In this document: positions 59,016-64,000 of the stretch, one piece after another
Position numbering within the stretch: the first letter of the stretch is position 1
Layout of the letters: every line of letters begins with the position of its first letter
Source: CBDCXF01 sp965223755
GTDB taxonomy: Bacteria > Acidobacteriota > Thermoanaerobaculia > Multivoradales > JAHEKO01
Length of the DNA: 64,000 nucleotides
NCBI GenBank assembly: GCA_965223755.1
Contig: CBDCXF010000002.1
Coordinates: 186,001-250,000 of the forward strand
Direction: 5' to 3'
Made by a program: the position numbers and the translations under genes
Notes under the pieces: model-generated
What the model was told of the DNA's origin: nothing
Database searches by the model: none
The model's input: only the letters and a program-made list of their open reading frames with translations

Positions 59016-61235
59016 CTAGAGATATCCCAATGCACGCAGGCTTTCCTCGGTCGCCGCGTCCATCTCACCGATCTCCTCCCCTTCCTCCAGCCGCACTCCG
59101 ATGTCGATCCAGGAGCGTAACTGCTGCCACAGCCAATCCGCCTCGAGGCTGCGCTCGCCAGCCAGATTGAGGTGCTCGCCCGGATCGGCCACCAGGTCGA
59201 ACACGTACTCGGCGTCCGGATTGCGACCCCGGCCCTGCCCCATGCCCCAACGCCCACCACCGCGGCTGCCCTGGCGTGGAGCGTGTACCACCTTCATGCG
59301 TTCGGAACGTGCCATGAAGATGCCCCCTTTGACCGACGATGCCGCCGCGAACACGACTTCTTTGTCAGGAGTGCTCGCACGCCGGCCACCGACCAAGTAT
59401 GGCCACAGCGAGTCTCCCAAGACCATGGCGTCGGCGCCACGATCGACTAGGGACGCGAGCGTCGCCTGTAGATCGACGTTGTCGGTGAGGGCGTCGACCC
59501 TTCGCGGTTTGATCTTCCCGGGCCACCAGAACACCAAGGGGATGCGAAGCATCTCGTCATACAGGGTATATCCATGCAGCACACCGCCGTGTTCGAACAG
59601 TTCTTCTCCGTGATCTGAGGTCAAGATGAAGAGAATGTCTTCGGGCTCGTAGCGTTCCAGCAATGTCGTCAGCAGATCGCCAATGTGCGCGTCGTTGTAG
59701 GCGACGCTGGCAGCATAGAGCCCTCGCAGGCGTTCCTGGTCGTTTTCATCGACTTCCACACGTAGCGTGCGGATACCCTTCAAAGTGGCGGTGGAGCCGC
59801 TGACCGTTGAACCATTCTGAGGGACCCATTCGCTGAGGTAGGGCTCGGGCGGATCGTAGGGGTTGTGCGGATGTACTGTCTGGATGTGCAGGAATGCGCG
59901 TTCGTCGGGACCCAGGCTGTCCAGCCAAGCGAGGGTCTCGCGGTGAATCACTTCGGCGTTGTTGTTGTAGCCGGCTCGGCGACGACTCTGGCTGCCGCGC
60001 CACAGAGTCCTTGAAGAATCGGTCTCGAAGCCCGCGGTCATGTTGAGCCACGACGAGACGTTACCGTTGCCCGAGAACAGGCCCGAGCGGTAGCCGTTAT
60101 CTCGGTAGCGCTGGGCGAGGGTGCGACCGTTTTCTTTGACTAGCTTGCGCCCCCCCTTGAGCAGGAATTTCTGTCCGGTGAGCAAACTCTTGGTGGAAGG
60201 CACGGTGTTGGGCGCAACGCTGAAGTGGTTGGTGAAGGTCGCTCCCTCATTGGCAAGACGATCGATGGTAGGAGAAATGCCCTCGGGGCCACCGAGATGC
60301 CCCAAGTAGTCCGTGCGCAAAGCATCCATAATGTAGAGCACGACCAACTTCGGCGGCTCCGGAGGCTCGACCGCTTGCGGCTCCTCTTCTTCTCCGACCG
60401 ACAGGGTCAGTCCTCTCCATTCAGCCGCTGGACCCTCTCCCTGCGCGACGAACTGGACGCGAACAAACCCGCTCGGCAATCGCTGCGAAAACTCGCCGAC
60501 TCCCCCTCCCGCTTCCGCCGACCAGGCAAAGACTTCTTCTGTCCCCTGTGAGGTCTCCACCCGCACGCTGAATCGCTGCCCAGCACTAGCGCTTGAGGGA
60601 GGTCGAAAGCTCCCCCGCAATTCCCCGGCGCTGTCCAGCTTGCGCACCACCTCGGCGATCGAATAGCCGGTCTGGACGAGATCGCCGCGTGCACTGACGT
60701 CTACCTCGCCCGCATGCAACGGGTCGTCAAAGGTCATCGATTCCAGAACAAGCTCGGCATCTTCCGGTACCTTGAAGTCGATCGTGTGGCGGCCAACCCC
60801 CAAGTCGGCACCAATTGGAATGCGAACTCGCTTGCCAAGCGGCCGCGGAAACCAATCCCCCCCGTCGACTCTGGCCTCAAACTGTCCGCCCTCACGAGGC
60901 CGGACGCGTGCCTGCAACCGGGCGAAACGCTGCCGCGACTCCAACTGCACAAACTGAACGCGGGCTCCGTCGCGGGCCTTCAGCATCACTCGACCCCTGC
61001 GGGCGTTGTCGCGCCAGCCGCGCACAAACCGATTTGCGGCCTGTGAGGCCGGCAGAGCCGGGCCGGAATCCTCGGTGAGCACCGTCGGTTGGTGAACCGC
61101 GTCGATAAGCGGCTTGTCGACTCGCCCAGGCCCACATGCGAAAAGACCAAGGCCGAGGATGACAAAGCCGACGCTCAGGCCAGAGGGGTATCGAAACCCG
61201 CTTCGCGGGTTGAGTGTGCGCAGTTGCTTTTCCAT
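59016..61235 (-). CDS. Alkaline-phosphatase-superfamily (sulfatase-fold) lipoprotein
   Basis: A 739-residue lipoprotein: the signal helix GLSVGFVILGLGLFAC ends in a lipobox Cys. Residues about 50-290 are beta-rich with no clear family. The sulfatase-fold domain covers about 295-700. Metal residues include Asp in YIMDALRTDYLG and the DH of TSDHGEELFEHG. The nucleophile segment reads APNTVPSTKSLLTG: the formylglycine Cys is replaced by Thr and the following Arg is absent. That argues against an FGly-dependent sulfatase and for a Thr-nucleophile phosphotransferase or hydrolase (as in LtaS/EptA). TAAAAT ends 6 bases before the ATG. Confidence 0.85.
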   Translation of the reverse strand: MEKQLRTLNPRSGFRYPSGLSVGFVILGLGLFACGPGRVDKPLIDAVHQPTVLTEDSGPALPASQAANRFVRGWRDNARRGRVMLKARDGARVQFVQLESRQRFARLQARVRPREGGQFEARVDGGDWFPRPLGKRVRIPIGADLGVGRHTIDFKVPEDAELVLESMTFDDPLHAGEVDVSARGDLVQTGYSIAEVVRKLDSAGELRGSFRPPSSASAGQRFSVRVETSQGTEEVFAWSAEAGGGVGEFSQRLPSGFVRVQFVAQGEGPAAEWRGLTLSVGEEEEPQAVEPPEPPKLVVLYIMDALRTDYLGHLGGPEGISPTIDRLANEGATFTNHFSVAPNTVPSTKSLLTGQKFLLKGGRKLVKENGRTLAQRYRDNGYRSGLFSGNGNVSSWLNMTAGFETDSSRTLWRGSQSRRRAGYNNNAEVIHRETLAWLDSLGPDERAFLHIQTVHPHNPYDPPEPYLSEWVPQNGSTVSGSTATLKGIRTLRVEVDENDQERLRGLYAASVAYNDAHIGDLLTTLLERYEPEDILFILTSDHGEELFEHGGVLHGYTLYDEMLRIPLVFWWPGKIKPRRVDALTDNVDLQATLASLVDRGADAMVLGDSLWPYLVGGRRASTPDKEVVFAAASSVKGGIFMARSERMKVVHAPRQGSRGGGRWGMGQGRGRNPDAEYVFDLVADPGEHLNLAGERSLEADWLWQQLRSWIDIGVRLEEGEEIGEMDAATEESLRALGYL

Positions 61236-61241
61236 CCCCTC

Positions 61242-61247
61242 ATTTTA
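61242..61247 (-). promoter_or_regulatory. -10 hexamer TAAAAT, candidate leaderless promoter
   Basis: TAAAAT on the minus strand ends 6 bases before ATG 61235. The GAGGGG between them touches the start codon and is too close to serve as a Shine-Dalgarno. Confidence 0.5.
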
Positions 61248-62405
61248 GCGACTTCGAGCAGAACGTCCGGTCAGTTGCTCGGCGCCGCCCCAACCGGTCA
61301 CCCACGGACTCCCGAGTCGGGGATCGCTGACGAAGCCACGATCGGTGAGGCTATGAAGAAACGCTACAAGGTCCGCTCTCTCGGCCGGGGTTAAGTAGAG
61401 GGGTCGTATGCGGTCGCTCTTGCGGCGGTTGGCCCGGCCAGCCCTGCCTCCGGCGTTGTAGTGGTCGATCGCCTCTTCGAGGGTAGAAACACTTCCGTCG
61501 TGCATATAGGGAGCGGTCAGTTCGATATTGCGCAGGGTCGGTGCACGAAACCGGCCCATATCTCGTCGTCGCCCGGTTTGTTCCACGCGGCCTCGATCGA
61601 TCTCAGGATAGCGTCCGCGTCCCAGGTTATAGAGCCCGGTATTGTGGAATTGAAGAGGCCGAAAAGGGCGTTCAAACCAACCGGTATTGCCAGCGAAATT
61701 GAAGCCGCCGTGGCACCCGGAGCAATGAAGGCGGTCCGAAAAGAACAACTTCCACCCACGAAGCTGAGAGGGCGACAGCGCCGACCGGTCGCCGCGCACA
61801 AACCGGTCGTAGTGAGAATCGGCCGAGATCAGTGTGCGTTCGAACGTCGCAATCGCTTTGATGATATTGCCAAACCGAATGGGATCCGCGTCAGCCGGAA
61901 ACACCTGCGAGAACTGCTCGCGGTAGTGCTCGTCTTCAGCAAGTCGCGCCAGGACTTCTCGTTCTCGACCCGAGATGCCCATCTCGATCGGATCCAGACC
62001 GAACATCGGCACCCGCATCTGCGCTTCCAGGCTGGCAGTCTCGCCATCCGCCCAGTTGAAGGCGCGGTTATAGGCCACGTTGGTCAGGGACATGGCGTTC
62101 CTACGATGCTCGTCACCGGTGGCACCGATTGCCCGCGCTCGACCATCGGTGAACGCTCGGTGCTGCTGGTGGCAACTGGAGCAAGCGTAGGCACCGTTGC
62201 CCGACAGCCGCGAGTCGTAGAAGAGATGGCGACCGAGGTCGGCTTTGGCGAGAGAGTACGGGTTGTCGCCGGGGGTGCTTGGAACTGGAAACTCGACCGG
62301 CCTGGGAGCCGAGGTCGCCGCAACTTGCGCCGGTTCGACGCCTGCAGCCACCAGCACCGCGGTGGCGACACAGCCGGCCGCTATGGTGGCGCAAACGCGA
62401 AGCAC
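61245..62405 (-). CDS. Dihaem cytochrome c peroxidase/MauG-family protein
   Basis: A 386-residue periplasmic protein with two c-type haem motifs, CSSCH (about residue 75) and CSGCH (about 217). FYDSRLSGNGAYACSSCHQQ, RNAMSLTNVAYN and FRAPTLRNIELTAPYMHDGSVSTLEEAI are typical of the CCP/MauG family. These reduce H2O2 or carry out oxidative maturation of partner proteins. Start: GTG 62405 gives a signal peptide (CATIAAGCVATAVLVAAG); TTG 62423 is an alternative. The frame is open for 300 bases further upstream but overlaps the next gene. It ends 9 bases from the start of the sulfatase-fold lipoprotein gene, which reads the same way. Confidence 0.88.
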   Translation of the reverse strand: MLRVCATIAAGCVATAVLVAAGVEPAQVAATSAPRPVEFPVPSTPGDNPYSLAKADLGRHLFYDSRLSGNGAYACSSCHQQHRAFTDGRARAIGATGDEHRRNAMSLTNVAYNRAFNWADGETASLEAQMRVPMFGLDPIEMGISGREREVLARLAEDEHYREQFSQVFPADADPIRFGNIIKAIATFERTLISADSHYDRFVRGDRSALSPSQLRGWKLFFSDRLHCSGCHGGFNFAGNTGWFERPFRPLQFHNTGLYNLGRGRYPEIDRGRVEQTGRRRDMGRFRAPTLRNIELTAPYMHDGSVSTLEEAIDHYNAGGRAGRANRRKSDRIRPLYLTPAERADLVAFLHSLTDRGFVSDPRLGSPWVTGWGGAEQLTGRSARSR

Positions 62406-62442
62406 GACGGCCGCAGACTCCAACCCTGATGGGAAGGGCAGG

Positions 62443-63105
62443 CTAGTTCCAATCGGATCCGACGGCGCCAGACGCCGTCGTGAGCACTTCCGCCCGCTCC
62501 TCAATCCAGGCCGACAACTCGGCTGCGGCAGCCATCTCGGCGTTGTTCTCGTCAGCCGCCCAGACGCGCACCGCCTCGAGAAGCTGCCCCGCATATTCGG
62601 AGTCCATCGCCGCCAGCCTGTCGTAGGCCTCGCGCGCTGCGTCCAGACGCCCCAAACCCAGCAAGGCTTCGGCGCGGTACTCCATCGCCTCCGGATAATT
62701 GGGATTGAGTTGCAGCGCGATGTCATAAGCGGTCATAGCCTCTTCGTACCGCCCCAAACGGCGAAGCGCATAACCAAGGCTGCCGTAGGCTTGGTAGTAG
62801 TCGTGCTTGTTAGAGACCGCGTTCTGAAAATGGCGCACCGCCGCCTCAAACATTCCGTCGCGCTTCTTTTCAGCCTTGAGGCGCTTCTTGTCTGCGGTCG
62901 CCTCGTTTGCCTTTTCATCCGCAGCCAGGGCACGATCGCGGTAGCGCAACCCGGTATTGAATTCTTCGACGGCAGTCTGTTCCGGCGTCTTGACTGGTTC
63001 GGGGGTCTCGGGAACCGACTGCCTGCTACTGCCGGCAGCAAAGGCGGGCGCCGCCGCCACTAGGCATAGAGCGAGAGTCGTCACATAGGTTTTGAGTCGG
63101 ATCAT
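62443..63105 (-). CDS. Secreted TPR-repeat protein
   Basis: A 220-residue exported protein. GGAGG precedes the ATG and the signal peptide MIRLKTYVTTLALCLVAAAP ends near AFAAG. Tetratricopeptide repeats fill about 70-175 (YQAYGSLGYALRRLGRYEEAMTAY, YPEAMEYRAEALLGLGRLDAAREAY). It is likely a periplasmic protein-protein interaction scaffold. It begins the unit that continues with the dihaem protein about 38 bases downstream, so the two may act together. Confidence 0.88.
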   Translation of the reverse strand: MIRLKTYVTTLALCLVAAAPAFAAGSSRQSVPETPEPVKTPEQTAVEEFNTGLRYRDRALAADEKANEATADKKRLKAEKKRDGMFEAAVRHFQNAVSNKHDYYQAYGSLGYALRRLGRYEEAMTAYDIALQLNPNYPEAMEYRAEALLGLGRLDAAREAYDRLAAMDSEYAGQLLEAVRVWAADENNAEMAAAAELSAWIEERAEVLTTASGAVGSDWN

Positions 63106-63241
63106 TGCAAGCCTCCTTCGGTCACAACAGCTCTCCGGTCAACAGGTGTTTATACGATACTCAGCTCGCCCTGGCTTTGACCAGCACGCCGGACGCGAAC
63201 ACCGCGCTTCAACGTTCAACTGAAGTGCCATCGCCCTTGCA

Positions 63242-63307
63242 AGTCAAGGACACTTGACTGAAAGACAAGTCTTCTTGTACAGTCGCTGTGTCAAATGACA
63301 TTGACAC
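63242..63307 (+). promoter_or_regulatory. Promoter with two identical-architecture operators
   Basis: -35 TTGACT (63254-63259) and -10 TACAGT (63278-63283) are 18 bases apart. AGTCAA-GGACAC-TTGACT (63242-63259) covers the -35, and GTGTCAA-ATGACA-TTGACAC (63288-63307) covers the expected transcript start. Both read GTCAA-N6-TTGAC and their centres are 47 bases apart. Confidence 0.75.
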
Positions 63308-63326
63308 AAAGACAAGGAGATTGAAC

Positions 63327-63755
63327 ATGCCTCGCAACACACTCGGCTCATTGATCAACTGCATGAGTCCCAAGAACACTCGACGCTTTGAGCTGCGCGT
63401 CGCAGTGTGGACATTGTTATGGACGGCCGTTTGGGTCACGGTCTTAGCCGGCTTCAACAAAGGAACCCTGACCCTGGGAGCGACCGGCTACTTCGCCATC
63501 GCCATGACCATCGCCCTGGGCGTCGCAACGATCTTGTCGTTCATTCGGCTGTTGAAAGAGTCAGACGAACTGCAGCGCAAGATCAATTTGGAGGCGCTGG
63601 CGTTCTCGGTGGGTGTCGGCGTGGTCGGAGGATTGACTTACGAGCTGCTCGCCGAAGCCGGCGTCGTCGACCCCGACGGGCTTTCCTTCATCATCGTCGC
63701 CATGATGCTCAGCTACTGCGGCGCAGTCATCGTCGGCCACCTGCGCTACTCATGA
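63327..63755 (+). CDS. Four-helix membrane protein paired with an Xre regulator
   Basis: A 142-residue inner-membrane protein. I start it at ATG 63327, which follows AAGGAG at good spacing. Four helices are predicted (about 25-45, 50-73, 86-106 and 115-136). The loop FIRLLKESDELQRKINLEALA between helices two and three is typical of small membrane proteins encoded beside YozG-like HTH genes. No function is known. The stop overlaps the regulator start by 4 bases, so the two are translationally coupled and controlled by the operators upstream. Confidence 0.8.
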   Translation: MPRNTLGSLINCMSPKNTRRFELRVAVWTLLWTAVWVTVLAGFNKGTLTLGATGYFAIAMTIALGVATILSFIRLLKESDELQRKINLEALAFSVGVGVVGGLTYELLAEAGVVDPDGLSFIIVAMMLSYCGAVIVGHLRYS

Positions 63756-63961
63756 AGAATCGACTGAAGGTTCTCAGGGCGGAACGCGACTGGACGCAAG
63801 CCCATCTCGCCCACGAACTCGGTGTCTCTCGACAAACCGTCAATGCTGTCGAGACCGGAAAGTTCGACCCCAGTCTGCCTCTGGCCTTTCGCATCGCCCG
63901 CTTGTTCGCGCTCCGAATCGAAGAGATCTTCGAGCCGAATCACGGCGCCGACCGAGTTTGA
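63752..63961 (+). CDS. Xre/Cro-CI family HTH regulator (YozG-like)
   Basis: A 69-residue, single-domain HTH_3 protein: KNRLKVLRAERDWTQAHLAHELGVSRQTVNAVETGKFDPSLPLAFRIARLF. This is the form found in YozG-like regulators of about 65-70 residues. ATG overlaps the membrane-protein stop (ATGA). It is the obvious candidate to bind the two GTCAA-N6-TTGAC sites upstream. The last 39 bases of the window hold only a possible ATG at 63984. Confidence 0.9.
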   Translation: MKNRLKVLRAERDWTQAHLAHELGVSRQTVNAVETGKFDPSLPLAFRIARLFALRIEEIFEPNHGADRV

Positions 63962-64000
63962 AAAGTCCTGGTAGCGTAGTTCCATGTTTTTTGACCTCAG

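Noticed and set aside
62406..62726. Extending the dihaem protein by about 100 residues at its N-terminus
   Set aside because: The extra sequence is an out-of-frame reading of the TPR gene, with many Arg/Trp/Ser residues and no signal peptide.
63984..64000. Start of a further gene at ATG 63984
   Set aside because: Only five codons lie inside the window and there is no clear ribosome-binding site, so it cannot be supported.

Overview
A GC-rich, bacterial, gene-dense window with about 55 genes on both strands. The layout is chromosomal: housekeeping genes (DNA polymerase I, NAD+-dependent DNA ligase, SelB, YqeY, NtrY-type kinase) are mixed with secreted and envelope genes. A Gram-negative envelope is clear from a TonB-dependent receptor, an RND tripartite efflux operon and many lipoprotein signal peptides. 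Three adjacent proteins with 'VWFA-related' von Willebrand A domains, an FG-GAP/ASPIC-UnbV lipoprotein and several small families make Acidobacteriota the most likely phylum. That is an inference from gene content; no rRNA gene is present to confirm it.

Layout. 1-5.3 kb: tail of a DUF4390 gene, NtrY-like histidine kinase, YqeY, SelB and DoxX, all on the + strand. 5.4-13.6 kb: a DNA alkyl-transferase flanked by minisatellites, then three VWA proteins with 4-bp overlaps and a secreted DUF4214 protein. 13.6-19.1 kb: a trans-sulfuration enzyme, a DCC thiol protein, a Bcp peroxiredoxin whose frame is continuous with a broken nucleotidyltransferase gene, and polA. 19.2-27.1 kb: a YeaQ/GlsB-like membrane protein, a 1088-residue TPR/FG-GAP lipoprotein, a DUF2461 protein, ligA and an M24 peptidase. 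27.2-33.3 kb: a single-chain restriction-modification enzyme, a degenerate phytoene-synthase-like protein, a ZIP transporter and a UPF0173 hydrolase. 33.4-40.1 kb: a small membrane protein, a 7-TM/TonB-receptor fusion, a DUF2007 protein, a cytoplasmic trypsin/NUC1 nuclease fusion, and a toxin-antitoxin pair with a truncated toxin. 40.2-50.7 kb: a threonine dehydratase, a PKD/LamG lipoprotein, an MBOAT/AlgJ acetylation pair, an NTF2-like lipoprotein, a secreted unknown, 3-hydroxyacyl-CoA dehydrogenase and an aminotransferase. 50.8-57.8 kb: an ArsR regulator diverging from a TetR-RND efflux operon. 57.9-64 kb: an M43 metalloprotease, an alkaline-phosphatase-superfamily lipoprotein, a MauG-like dihaem protein, a TPR protein, and a two-gene membrane-protein/Xre operon with paired operators.

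The most notable signals are these. (1) A TANNNT hexamer stands exactly 6 (once 7) bases before the start codon of at least seven genes without a usable Shine-Dalgarno sequence, suggesting leaderless transcription. (2) A seven-helix inner-membrane domain is fused in frame, through an internal signal peptide, to a complete TonB receptor. (3) A trypsin-NUC1 fusion without a secretion signal looks like a conflict-system effector. (4) Two identical-architecture operators (GTCAA-N6-TTGAC) precede the Xre operon. (5) A nucleotidyltransferase carries a nonsense codon and runs without a stop into a peroxiredoxin that appears to start at CTG. (6) Two scattered families of short repeats are present. No gap between genes exceeds 300 bases. 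I saw no tRNA, rRNA, CRISPR array, insertion sequence or prophage.
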